DNA of 64,000 nucleotides from Geitlerinema sp. S16 (lineage in GTDB: Bacteria > Cyanobacteriota > Cyanobacteriia > Cyanobacteriales > Geitlerinemataceae): the NCBI GenBank assembly GCA_011390275.1, contig JAABST010000006.1, positions 82,469 to 146,468 on the forward strand, in the 5' to 3' direction. A program made the position numbers and the translations under genes. Under the pieces are notes generated by a model, which was given only the letters and a program-made list of their open reading frames with translations, was not told the DNA's origin and made no database searches. Positions within the stretch are counted from its first letter, which is position 1. Each line of letters starts with the position of its first letter. Positions 26,186 through 36,000 of this stretch are shown in pieces.

Positions 26186-27681
26186 TACCCTAAACCTCCG
26201 GGTGCGCTTGATGTGCTTGGTGCGCTGACATAAATCAGCAGTAAAAACAGCCCTATCGCGCTCAAGCTCATCACCCCAATCAGATGTTCGAGCCGCTCAA
26301 ACATACTCGGTAGCTTAAGACTCAGCTTTTTAATTATTCCCAGATAAATCAACCATCCAAAGATAGTTATACCGACGGCTTTTGCGATATTCACGATGTT
26401 GTAGGAATCGATATCTACGAAATTAGCTACCAATAAACCGCCGAGTAAAATAACCATCGATGGCCAAAGAATCTTGACTTTTTTGGGTGCTGTGACCGTG
26501 CTGGAGTGGGGCAAAAAGATGAATTTTGCGAAGGTAATAGCGGTTCCTATGGCGGCGATGTTCATGGCGACGACTTGCCACGGGAGCAGCGATTTCATCA
26601 TTAATGTTTTCGCGCCGAAACCCGCTAGCAGTGGCAGACCGGAGATCGAAAAGGCGGCGATCGCGCCCATCAGCCACAGCGATCGGGCGATCGGCTGTTG
26701 GTTCAATTCCTTAAAGTTGCGGCTCGGTAACGACCCCGCCACCAAAAACAGGGCGGCCTTCACCAGTCCATGCGTCAGTGCGTAAAACCCGGCCACAGCC
26801 GGAGCCGCAAGCACAAACCCGAGCTGCGACACCGTACTGAAGGCCAGCATCCGCTTACTGTCTTTTTCAAATACGGCATAGCTGACCCCAAACAACGCCG
26901 TTCCGACCCCGGCGAGCCGCACGATCGGTTCCACCTCCGGCACAACCAAAGCACATCGCACCAGCGCCAACACGGCAGTGTTGACCACCACCCCGGACAG
27001 TATGGCCGACACGGGCGTTTCCGCTTCCGAGTGGGTTTGCGGTAGCCATAAACCGGAGACAAAAATGCCGCCTTTCACCAGTAGGCCGAGAAAAATCAGG
27101 GCGATCGCTTCCGGTGGTGCAACGCTCAAACCCTCGAAATGAAAGGAGTGCGTGGCTTGGTATACCAGTGCGACACCGACGAGGTAGAACAACATGGCGG
27201 TGTTGCTGACGAACAGGTAGCGCAGGCCGACCCAGATCGATCGCGCCGATCGCGAGTAGGTCACCAGCAAAAACGAGGCGACGCTGATGACTTCGAGGGC
27301 GACGTAGAGGCTGATGAAGTCAGCGCAGAGAAAGGCGGCATTGACGCTGCCGTGGAGCAAAATGACCTGGGTAAAAAAGAAGGCGGTTTTGTCGCTGCGC
27401 CAACAGTAGAGCAGGACAGCGAGGGTGACGAGAGCGTTGGTGAGGATGAAAAAGCCGCTGAGGGAGTCGGCGATCAGGATCACGCCGAAGTGGTCGATCA
27501 GTTCAAAGGTTTGGGGCGATCGCGCGACGAAGAGCAGACCGGCATAGGTGGCGGAGATCAGCGTCACGCTCAGGGCGAGCAGGCGATCAAACTGGGGCAG
27601 CAGGTAGATGCTGAAGCCGACGAAAAACGGTAGGGCGACCCAGGCGACGGTGATAACGGACACCAATTCAGTTAATTCCAT
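26185..27681 (-). CDS. mrpD: Mrp antiporter subunit D (NuoN/NdhD-like)
   Basis: This 498-residue protein is taken from ATG 27681, where it overlaps the mrpC stop (TGATG). It is a proton-pump-type membrane protein with about 14 helices. Complex-I-antiporter landmarks include ALEVISVASFLLVTYS with the key Glu near residue 130, VKGGIFVSGLWLPQTHSEAETPVSAILSGVVVNTAVLALVR and a Lys-rich turn in FEKDSKRMLAFSTVSQLG. The region RMLAFSTVSQLGFVLAAPAVAGFYALTHGLVKAALF is characteristic of MrpD/NuoN. It is the main proton-translocating subunit here. Confidence 0.92.
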   Translation of the reverse strand: MELTELVSVITVAWVALPFFVGFSIYLLPQFDRLLALSVTLISATYAGLLFVARSPQTFELIDHFGVILIADSLSGFFILTNALVTLAVLLYCWRSDKTAFFFTQVILLHGSVNAAFLCADFISLYVALEVISVASFLLVTYSRSARSIWVGLRYLFVSNTAMLFYLVGVALVYQATHSFHFEGLSVAPPEAIALIFLGLLVKGGIFVSGLWLPQTHSEAETPVSAILSGVVVNTAVLALVRCALVVPEVEPIVRLAGVGTALFGVSYAVFEKDSKRMLAFSTVSQLGFVLAAPAVAGFYALTHGLVKAALFLVAGSLPSRNFKELNQQPIARSLWLMGAIAAFSISGLPLLAGFGAKTLMMKSLLPWQVVAMNIAAIGTAITFAKFIFLPHSSTVTAPKKVKILWPSMVILLGGLLVANFVDIDSYNIVNIAKAVGITIFGWLIYLGIIKKLSLKLPSMFERLEHLIGVMSLSAIGLFLLLIYVSAPSTSSAPGGLG

Positions 27682-28028
27682 CACGGGCGGTAGCTCCGTT
27701 CGATCGCGTCGGTTTCCAGTGTGGGATTATCTCTCGCCAATTTCATAACGCCGACGAGCATCAGCGCTTGGATCGAGAAGCCGATGACGATCGCTGTGAG
27801 GATCACGGCTTGGGGAACCGGGTCGGCGTAGGTTCCGTTCGTCAAGCTGGCGTCAGGGTTGTCCGCGATCGGTACAATCTGGCCGCCACGAGCGGCGATC
27901 GCGACGTAATAGGCGATCGTGCCGGTACTCATCACATCCATGGCGATGATTTTCATCACCAGGTTTTGTTTGAAAATCAGGCCAAAAAAGCCACACAACA
28001 CCGTGAAAAACACGCACGCTTCTAACAT
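27681..28028 (-). CDS. mrpC: Mrp antiporter subunit C (NuoK-like)
   Basis: This 115-residue protein is taken from the Met in MLEACVFFTVLCGFFGLIF (28028); the frame is open to 28085. Three helices fit NuoK/MrpC: LEACVFFTVLCGFFGLIF, LVMKIIAMDVMSTGTIAYYVAIAA and PQAVILTAIVIGFSIQALMLVGVMKLAR. It is the first gene of the Mrp operon; the gene order C-D-E-F-G-A-B is the cyanobacterial arrangement as I recall it. It lies 224 bp downstream of arsC, same strand, so read-through is possible. Confidence 0.87.
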   Translation of the reverse strand: MLEACVFFTVLCGFFGLIFKQNLVMKIIAMDVMSTGTIAYYVAIAARGGQIVPIADNPDASLTNGTYADPVPQAVILTAIVIGFSIQALMLVGVMKLARDNPTLETDAIERSYRP

Positions 28029-28252
28029 GGACAGAGGTTTAACGGGGTTACAGTCTAGACATTGCGACGCTTTCAAACTGATCAAACTGAAACGCTTGAG
28101 AGCTTGGCTGAGATGTGATCCGATCGGCGGCCTGACTTAGTGCAGATCCGATCACGATCGCAATCAAACTACAGAATATCGAGAAAGGGATCGCAATGTT
28201 CGGAAATTTTGACTTTAAAGACTCTTTTGCTCCTGTCCGAACCCACTTGAGG

Positions 28253-28663
28253 TCAAGATTGTTCGTTGGCTGGATCGAGGCGAGCGAGGAGGGCGACCAC
28301 CTGCGATCGAATCTCCTCTCGGACACGAGGAAAAATCTCGGGTTGTTCTGCCGGATCGTCGAGCTGCCAATCTTCAAACACGTCCAATTTCGTCCAGGCT
28401 GGCGGCAAATTGACCCCGCAGCCACAGAGCGAAATGACCCCATCAAAATCCTCGGGTGCAAATTCGCTTAACGCATTGGACGTTTGACCGCGAATATCAA
28501 TCCCGATCGCATCCATCGCCGCGATCGCGTGGGGGTTAACCTGACTGGCCTCTAGCCCCGAGCTGACCACGACGACACGCCCTGCTCCCAAAGATCGCGC
28601 AAAGCCTTCAGCCATCTGTGATCGGGATGAATTTTTCTTACAAACAAACATTACCCGCTTCAT
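28253..28663 (-). CDS. arsC: Arsenate reductase, low-molecular-weight phosphatase type
   Basis: This protein of about 136 residues starts MKRVMFVCKKNSSRSQMAE. The N-terminal phosphatase P-loop CKKNSSRSQ (Cys8, CX5R form) reduces arsenate to arsenite. SLCGCGVNLPPAW supplies the two further cysteines (near residues 80 and 82), as in the cyanobacterial glutathione/glutaredoxin-dependent reductases. DFDGVIS, VNPHAIAAMDAIGIDI and FEDWQLDDPAEQPEIFPRVREEI are family landmarks. The frame opens at 28705, but the Met at 28663 fits the fold. It is downstream of the arsenite exporter on the same strand. Confidence 0.92.
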   Translation of the reverse strand: MKRVMFVCKKNSSRSQMAEGFARSLGAGRVVVVSSGLEASQVNPHAIAAMDAIGIDIRGQTSNALSEFAPEDFDGVISLCGCGVNLPPAWTKLDVFEDWQLDDPAEQPEIFPRVREEIRSQVVALLARLDPANEQS

Positions 28664-28781
28664 TGATGCCACCTCAAAGTTATAGTCGTTCGTCGTAGTG
28701 GCCATCGCCCACCATGCTTAAACAGTTCAAAGTTGCCTGGATATGACTGCGATCCGTCAGGCTCATATTGCCACTTTCTGT

Positions 28782-29948
28782 TTAAAGACTCTTAATCCCT
28801 TTGAGACAACGAGGATCAAGCAACGTTGCTTTTTCCGGTTCACGCGGAAACCAAAACGCCGTCCGCTTGCAAAATTCCACCAGCATTAACATCACCGGAA
28901 CCTCGATCAGCACGCCCACCACGGTCGCCAGCGCCACGCCGGAATTGAGACCAAACAGCATTACCGCCGTCGCGATCGACACTTCAAAATTGTTGCTCGC
29001 GCCAATCAGTGCCGCCGGAGCCGCATCCTCGTACGTCAACCCCAGCTTTTGCGCCGCGATGTAGGTCAGCCCGAAAATAAAGTTGGTCTGGATGAAGAGA
29101 GGAATCGCAATCAGAGCAATATGCAGCGGCTGCTCAACGATCAGCTCGCCTTTGAGGGCGAAGAGCAGCACGATCGTGGTGAGCAGGGCGATCGTGGCGA
29201 TCGGGTTGAGATAGTGCAGGAAAACGCGATCGAGCCAGACCCGTCCCTTCGTGCGCAAAATCCAGGTTCGCGAGGCCATGCCCATCACGAGCGGCAAACC
29301 GACGTAGATCGCCACCGATAGCACGATCGTCAGCCACGGAACCACCAGATCGCCCATCGCCAGCAACCAGCGACCCAAGGGCGCGTACAGCACCAACATC
29401 GTCAGCGAGTTGATCGCCACCATCACCAGCGTATGACCCTGATTGCTATAGGACAGATAGCCCCACATCAGCACCATCGCCGTACAGGGCGCAATTCCCA
29501 GCAAGATCGCCCCGGCAATATACGAATCGGCGATCGCCACCTCCGTTCCGCGCAACAGTTCTGTCCCCACCAGCCACGGACGAAACCACTGCCCCAAAAA
29601 CACCTGCGCGAATAACACCATCGTCAACGGTTTGATCAGCCAGTTCACCACCAGTGTGAGAATGACCGGCTTCGGGGTACGAGCGGCTTTCACCGCTTGG
29701 CTAAAGTCGATTTTTACCATGATGGGATACATCATGAAAAATAGGCAGATCGCCACAGGAATCGACACTTGATGGACGCTCATAGCATCGAGCAGTGTCG
29801 CCAAGTCGGGAAAGAACCGTCCCAGACCAATACCGACGACGATGCAACAGGCGACCCACACCGTCAGGTAGCGTTCAAAAATATTGAGCGTCCCACCGGC
29901 TTGGACGGGCGAGGACGACATGACGGATCGTTCTGGAGGGCTGGACAT
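28782..29948 (-). CDS. acr3: Arsenite efflux transporter, ACR3 family
   Basis: This 388-residue protein has ten hydrophobic helices. Family landmarks are [24 protein letters not shown] at the N-terminus, [56 protein letters not shown] (with the conserved Cys in PCTAMV), and [46 protein letters not shown]3 exports arsenite using the proton gradient. With arsC after it and the MerR-type gene before, it forms an arsenic resistance block. A 150-bp gap to merR contains a MITE-like element. Confidence 0.94.
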   Translation of the reverse strand: MSSPPERSVMSSSPVQAGGTLNIFERYLTVWVACCIVVGIGLGRFFPDLATLLDAMSVHQVSIPVAICLFFMMYPIMVKIDFSQAVKAARTPKPVILTLVVNWLIKPLTMVLFAQVFLGQWFRPWLVGTELLRGTEVAIADSYIAGAILLGIAPCTAMVLMWGYLSYSNQGHTLVMVAINSLTMLVLYAPLGRWLLAMGDLVVPWLTIVLSVAIYVGLPLVMGMASRTWILRTKGRVWLDRVFLHYLNPIATIALLTTIVLLFALKGELIVEQPLHIALIAIPLFIQTNFIFGLTYIAAQKLGLTYEDAAPAALIGASNNFEVSIATAVMLFGLNSGVALATVVGVLIEVPVMLMLVEFCKRTAFWFPREPEKATLLDPRCLKGIKSL

Positions 29949-29990
29949 AGCGGAATAAACCTCAGACGGTAGGCGATCGTGTATTTAGAG

Positions 29991-30080
29991 AGGACTGACG
30001 AATTTCAACGTAATTTCGCGGTTTCAGCCACCAATTCATTACGAAGTTTCAACGGTTTTAGCGATTTTTACGTCAGTCCT
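29991..30080. mobile_element. 90-bp MITE with AGGACTGACG ends
   Basis: AGGACTGACG (29991-30000) and CGTCAGTCCT (30071-30080) are perfect 10-bp terminal inverted repeats enclosing an AT-rich middle without an ORF. The same GGACTGACG sequence marks the end of the IS4-type transposase remnant near 60949, so it may be a non-autonomous derivative of that family. No clear target duplication was seen. Confidence 0.78.
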
Positions 30081-30099
30081 ATCTTTACAAACCTCAAAG

Positions 30100-30537
30100 T
30101 CACACCTCTGAGATATTGGGGTTTGTTGTGGTCAAGTCCTGTAACGCCGCACAGCTTTGAATGGGGGGAGATGTGTCGAGGTAGATTTGACATTGGTTGA
30201 TAAGGGGGGTCAGTTCGTCGCGTAGGGCTTGCAAACGTTGGATTTTTCGATTGAGGTGTTGTACTTTGCTTACCAGCTTCGCGTGAATCGCTTCACAGGT
30301 CAGGGATTCACCGTCATACAAGACCAGCATTTCCTTAATTTCTTCCAGGCTTAATCCTAGGGCTTTGGTGCGAGTGATAAACCCGAGTCGTGCCAGGTCA
30401 CGCGCATCGAATAATCGATAGCCTGAAGCCGATCGCTGAGGTGCGGGAATTAGACCGATACGCTCATAAAAGTAAAGCGTTTGGGGATTGAGGTTGAGCC
30501 TGCGGGCAACCTCACCTATCTGTAGTAAGGCACTCAA
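30100..30537 (-). CDS. MerR-family metal/metalloid-responsive regulator
   Basis: This 145-residue protein has the MerR winged helix (LQIGEVARRLNLNPQTLYFYERIGLIP ... GYRLFDARDLARLGFITRTKALGLSLEEIKEML), then a dimer coiled coil. Cys81 (LTCEAIH), Cys116 (INQCQIYL) and Cys129 (QSCAALQ) match the spacing of metal-sensing cysteines in MerR (82, 117, 126). It thus senses a soft metal or metalloid. A MerR-type operator with a 19-bp spacer lies 28 bases upstream, so it autoregulates and probably controls acr3-arsC. ArsR is the usual regulator of such genes. Confidence 0.85.
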   Translation of the reverse strand: MSALLQIGEVARRLNLNPQTLYFYERIGLIPAPQRSASGYRLFDARDLARLGFITRTKALGLSLEEIKEMLVLYDGESLTCEAIHAKLVSKVQHLNRKIQRLQALRDELTPLINQCQIYLDTSPPIQSCAALQDLTTTNPNISEV

Positions 30538-30564
30538 GATGATGATGGAGGCGTAACAAGGGTC

Positions 30565-30596
30565 ATGCTAAACTCTATACCTGGGTATAAGGTCAA
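30565..30596 (-). promoter_or_regulatory. MerR-type promoter/operator of the arsenic block
   Basis: Read on the minus strand: TTGACC (-35), then 19 bases containing the dyad TATACCCAGGTATA, then TTAGCA/TAGCAT (-10). The overlong 19-bp spacer with a central palindrome is the diagnostic MerR-family arrangement; the activator untwists it. It lies 28 bases before the regulator start codon. Confidence 0.8.
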
Positions 30597-30707
30597 GCTT
30601 TAAGAGACAAACAATCAGGACGTATTGCCGATCCGAGGTAGCAACACTCGGCAACGCTGCTTGTTGCGTGATGTTGAGAGCGACGATTAGAAGTTGTTGG
30701 ATATAAG

Positions 30708-32915
30708 TTAAAGGTATTGATCGCGGCGATCGGGCGCGGATAACTCTAGCTCGCTGCTGTACTCGTCTTCACCCACATGAGCCGTGACTTCAGCCGCCTC
30801 GCCGAGCAATTCTTCCTCCTCCGGCAGTGGCGGTAGTTCGATCGTGATTTCCGCTCCATTCACGACGCTACCGAGTACCGTTAGTTTTTCGCCTGCCTCT
30901 TCGATCGCCGCCGCCTGTTCTGCCACCAGCGATGTCTGCGTGAAGCCAGGACGTCCGACCAAGATCAAACCATCCGTGAGCGCTTCGATCGTCAGCGTAT
31001 CGTTACAGCGACTCAGCGACGGTGTGTCAATCACAATAAAGTCAAACCGCGCCCGTGCCGTCTCAATCAGGTTTTGCAACTCGCTCGACTCGACGATCGC
31101 CACCGCTTGCGGTTGCGGCCCTGGCGTTGAAATCACGTAGAGATTTTCGACCCCAGGCACTAATCGCATGTTGTTCCGCACCGGGTCGTAATGTCGCAGG
31201 GGTTCGAGCAAGCTTTCGGGGTTAATACTCAGACCCAGGGCGGCAATCTGTGAGGGCGATCGCAAGTCCGCCTCAATGATCAGTGTGCGCTTACCGGCTC
31301 GGGCTGCGGCGATCGCGAGATTATAGGTCGTGATCGTTTTGCCCTCTTGCGCACCGCAGCTCGTAATCGCGACAACCTTTGGAGGCGCTTTCTCGCCCGA
31401 TCGCACAATGTTGCTACGCAGGCGCTCATAGTAGTCCAGATACGGCGATTCCGGATTGACGATCGTCAGCATGGCCTCGTCGTCATAGGTCTCGAAATCG
31501 ATCAGTTGAGGAATGGTTCCGAGAACGGGAATATCACGGTTCGTAAAGGCTTTCGAGACCTCTTCCATGGTGTAGCAGCGTCCTTCGAGCGCCGAGAGCA
31601 GGAAGATGGCCGCACCGCCGACGCCAAGACCGACGATCGTGCCACCCAGGATTAACAGAATGACATTGGGCGGCGGCGTAATCGTCTCTTCAATCTCAGG
31701 CGCTTGAGCAATGCTGAGGTTACTGGTCGTTTCATTGCGTGCTGCCCGAGCATCGATCAACTGCGCCTGTAGCTGATCATAAAATCCTTTTTTAATCGCT
31801 AATTCACGCGCAATCCGCTCACGCTCAAGCTGCAAGTCCGGAAGATTGATAAATTTACGCATCGCGTCTTGCTCGCTGCGTTGAGCAATTTCAAGTTCGC
31901 GTCGAGTATTCTCCAAATCGAGATTGAGGCCAATTAGCCGACCTGCCATTTCTTGACGCAGTGGATCGAGAGCGCTCGAAACGCGAATCCGATCGCTGTT
32001 TAGCAGAGGAGCACCCACCCCACCACCGCCGATAATTTCAGCCGCGCGATTTTCGAGCAATCCTTCGAGTCCTGCGATCTGTTTCTGAAATGCCCGCATC
32101 TGCGGGTGTTCTGGTCGTAATGTCTCAGCCTGTAGCGCCTGCTGCGTTTCGATTTGGGAAATCTGACTGCGAATGCTGCCCACGATCGGATCTTGGCTGA
32201 GGGCTCCCGAGGTGTAGGCTTCCTCGGCGCTTAAACCAAGCTGTCGTTCCAAGGCCGCGATCGAAGACGTCAGCACCTCAATTTTCTGACGTGCCGCACG
32301 TTGGCTGGTCTGAGCGCCGACGACTTCCCCCTGCAAACTTCCTGTCTCCGCTTCGAGGAAAATCGCCCCTTCCACGCGATCGAACTGCACGAGCTTCTCC
32401 TCTGCGGCTTCGAGTTCTCCCTGAACCTCAGGCATCCGCTCTTCCATCGCCTCGATCATGCCGTCGAGTCGCGATTGGTTAAACGCAAGACTTTTGGCGA
32501 CCATGGCTTCCATCAGCAGCCGCAAGACCGTTTCAGCTCGCTCTGGCGTGGAATCTTTGTAGGCGACGTAGTAGAACTGAGGCTCCTCAGGAGCGGGAAC
32601 ACGAACCGACACGGCTTTCACCAGACGCGGATCAACCCCAACCTGTGCGGCGACGGATTCAACGACCTGCTGATCGACCAGAAATTCTGCGGTCAGTGCT
32701 GCCTTGCCTTGCTCGTGAATCGTAGGGCCTGTGGTCGAAAGCGGGATCGCAGGAGCATTGGACGCGAGGGCTGACGAGGCTTTATAGCTCGGTGGCGGCG
32801 GCTCGCTCAAACTGAGTAAACCGGCTCCAGCAACGCAGAAGGCGAAGGCGGCAAAACCGACGACTTTGTATTGGTTAAAGGCGATGGCGTAACGTTTGAC
32901 GATCGAAGGAGCCAT
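30708..32915 (-). CDS. Wzz/BY-kinase polysaccharide co-polymerase
   Basis: This 735-residue protein begins with a cytoplasmic N-terminus and a membrane helix (VVGFAAFAFCVAGAGLLSL). A long periplasmic Wzz-type coiled coil (residues about 80-410) follows, then a second membrane helix (PPNVILLILGGTIVGLGVGGAAIFLLSAL, about 416-445). The C-terminal BY-kinase has Walker A AITSCGAQEGKTITTYNLAIAAARAG, A' LIIEADLRSPSQIAALG and B FDFIVIDTPSLSR. These proteins steer chain length in exopolysaccharide export by tyrosine autophosphorylation. Here the C-terminus has just Tyr residues in EDEYSS and DQYL, not a rich cluster. No wza or glycosyltransferases are adjacent. Confidence 0.87.
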   Translation of the reverse strand: MAPSIVKRYAIAFNQYKVVGFAAFAFCVAGAGLLSLSEPPPPSYKASSALASNAPAIPLSTTGPTIHEQGKAALTAEFLVDQQVVESVAAQVGVDPRLVKAVSVRVPAPEEPQFYYVAYKDSTPERAETVLRLLMEAMVAKSLAFNQSRLDGMIEAMEERMPEVQGELEAAEEKLVQFDRVEGAIFLEAETGSLQGEVVGAQTSQRAARQKIEVLTSSIAALERQLGLSAEEAYTSGALSQDPIVGSIRSQISQIETQQALQAETLRPEHPQMRAFQKQIAGLEGLLENRAAEIIGGGGVGAPLLNSDRIRVSSALDPLRQEMAGRLIGLNLDLENTRRELEIAQRSEQDAMRKFINLPDLQLERERIARELAIKKGFYDQLQAQLIDARAARNETTSNLSIAQAPEIEETITPPPNVILLILGGTIVGLGVGGAAIFLLSALEGRCYTMEEVSKAFTNRDIPVLGTIPQLIDFETYDDEAMLTIVNPESPYLDYYERLRSNIVRSGEKAPPKVVAITSCGAQEGKTITTYNLAIAAARAGKRTLIIEADLRSPSQIAALGLSINPESLLEPLRHYDPVRNNMRLVPGVENLYVISTPGPQPQAVAIVESSELQNLIETARARFDFIVIDTPSLSRCNDTLTIEALTDGLILVGRPGFTQTSLVAEQAAAIEEAGEKLTVLGSVVNGAEITIELPPLPEEEELLGEAAEVTAHVGEDEYSSELELSAPDRRDQYL

Positions 32916-33077
32916 AGTCGAGCAAGGGGGTTAGAGCGTTGAGCGTGGTTGCACCCGTGCGGCGGCAGCTCAGGCCACGTGATGATTCCTATCCTAAGCG
33001 AACAAGAGAAAGACGTCGCGAGTTTTGAACATGACATCATGTAACCTTTGCTCTTGCTGCTACCAGCGATCGTCCTG

Positions 33078-36000
33078 CTACGAGGCTGGAGCCGGTTCGG
33101 CACTGGCGGCATTCGCCATGAGATTCTCTCCGGCGAGCATTCGCTGAGCAGCGTCCAGCAAGACTTCCTCTAGATAGGGCTTCGTGAAGTAGCCTTTAGC
33201 GCCGAGTTCACCGGCACGACGTTTCATTTTTTCGGCGGTGCGCGAGGTGAGCATCGCGATCGGTAGCTCTGACAAGCGTGGATCGCTGCTCATTTTTTCC
33301 AGCAGTTCCATGCCGTTCATGCGCGGCATTTCCATATCGCAGAACACCAGCTCGCAGGGCATTCCCGATCGCATTTTTTCCCAAGCCTCTTGACCATCGC
33401 GAGCCTGCTCGACGCGATACCCCGACTTCTTAAACGTCATCGACAGCAGCTCACGCACCGTGATCGAGTCATCAATGATGAGCACCATCGGCTCAGCTTT
33501 CTCAACCTGAACAACGGTGGCCTCTTCGGTTTCATCCCAGAGGCTGCTCGCATCCCGGCGTACCCGACCGAGCGACAGATCAATCAGTTCGAGGACATCT
33601 GCGATCGGGACGATATGACCATCCCCCATCACGGTCGCGCCGGTGATCCCCACGGGTTTCGGAATGGGGCCTTCAAGCTGTTTAATCACGATCTCTTGCT
33701 CGCCGACAATGCTATCGACGGAAATCGCAAGCTGACTACCGGCCGATCGCAAAATCACCACCGACACCGTATCGTCATCGCTCGTTGAGCCGTACATTTG
33801 CGGGCGAATGGAGAGACGACTGTAATTGAACAGACTGCTGAGCGGTTGATACGGGACTTTTTGTTCACGCCACTGCACGTAGGCCGTGTCGTCATCTGCT
33901 CGAATGATGCGATCGCTCGGTAGGTTGTCGAGCACTTCGCTGACCCCGTCCATCGGGAAGGCGATCGGCGCGTGATCGCTAATACAGCACAGCGCTTTAG
34001 AAATACTCAGGGTCAACGGTAGACGAATCGTAAATGTTGTCCCTTTGTTCCGCGTCGAGTCGGTGACAATGACTCCCCGAATTTCGTTGAGCTTGGTTTT
34101 GACCACGTCCATCCCGACCCCGCGACCGGCTAGGTCGTCGGCCAGATCGCGAGTACTAAAGTTTGGTAAGAATAATAAGTCGTAAATTTCTGGGTCAGTC
34201 AGATTGTCGGCCTGTTCTTGAGAGAGCAATCCTTTTTGCACCGCTTTACTGGCCACACGATCCTTGTCGATGCCCGCGCCATCATCGGAGATCGCGATAA
34301 TGGTTTGGTTACCCTGATTAAAGCTGCTGACCGTAATCGTTCCCTGGGCGGGTTTCCCTCTGGCGATACGTTCATCAGGCGTTTCGACCCCGTGGGCGAT
34401 CGCATTATTGACCAAGTGAGTCAGCGGATCGTAGAGATGCTCCAGAATCATGCGATCAATCAGCATGTCCCGCCCTTCGATCTGCAAATTAACCTGTTTG
34501 CCAAACTTGATCGCGTTATCGCGCACCCCACGAAGCAGGCGATCGGTGGCGTTGGCAAAGGCCACCATGCGCGATCGATTCAGCCCCTCCTGCAACTGCG
34601 TCGTCACCTGACGTAACTGGCGCGTCACCTGGTCGTTCTCATCCACCAGAAACTCGATGTCCGACGAGGACTCACGCACCCGGACGACCAGTTCAATAAT
34701 TTCCTGCGCCTGGAGGTGGAACAGACTGAACTTATCCATTTCTAGGGCATCAAAATCTTCATCGCCCTCTTCGTTCGTGTTGGGCATTCCCCCCTGTGCC
34801 GCCACTGTCCGATTCTTGCGGCTCGCGAGCAGCGCCATTTCTAGCAGAGTTCGCTCGTAGAGATCCTGCATCCGCTGACCCACCTCGCTCAGTTGGCTGA
34901 CCTGGTGCAGCAAATTATCGAGAAACTGCCGTAAGCGCTCCTGATCATCTTCGAGACTATTACGGTTGACCACCAGCTCACCGACCAGGTTGCTCAGGTC
35001 GTCGAGTCGCTTAATCGGTACGCGCATCGTCTGCTCAAAGGCGCTGCCGCGTCCACGCTGACGGCGAGTGCCGCTACGAGACGCACTGGTGGGAAGGGCG
35101 CGATCGGCGGTGAGCTTGGGTTCTCCGGCTCCAGGAGGTGCATCCAGTTCCAGCAGATGTTCGAGATCGGCAAAATCGCTATCTTCAGACGCGAGCGATG
35201 TGGAGACACTGGGGGAGGGCTGCTCCAGGTAGGCTTCAAGCACCTCAAACACATCGCTTCCGGTATCAGTGACCGGCAGATTCAGCAGAACACTGAGGTG
35301 GGGGAAAAGACTCGTATCGATGTCGTCGTCAGTCTCGTCTGACTCCATGAACTCCAGCGCCTGATCAAAATCAAGGGAGACGTCCGCCAGGGCTTCTGAC
35401 AGGTCTAATTCGTCTAGCTCATCTAGATTATCGAAGCTTTCCTCGGCATCCGACAGATCCAAGCCCGAGAACAGGTCTCCAAAATCGTCATCACCAAAAT
35501 CGGGGTTTGGATCAGATTGATCCGACTCCAATAAAAAATGGGCGTCGCTGGAGGCTGCGGCCTCTCGGGCGACGTTGTCAGCATCATCAAACAGATCGTC
35601 GAGCGATAGATCCTCGTCATCCAGGATGGGCGGCTTCGTTTGCGGTGGCGCAAACGTTTCAGCTTCACCCACATTCAGGTCGAATAGGTCGAAATCATCC
35701 TCGAAATCGTCATCAAAATCGTTGGATAACCCATTCTGAAGCGCGTTGAAGGTCTCCGATTGAGTGGGAGCGGGATCAGGAGCGGGATCGCTCTCAACGC
35801 TGTCCATGCCGTCAAATAAATCATCGAAATCATCGAAATCGTCCGACTCCGTTGATTCCGTGCGATCTGATCGAATGGGAGCAACCGCATCGACATTGGA
35901 AGCTAAATCATGGCTGCTGCGATCAAACAGATCCTCTAGATCAATAAGCCCTTCGCTGGCGAAGTCGTCGCGGATCGGGTCGCTCGGAAGATCCGGATCA

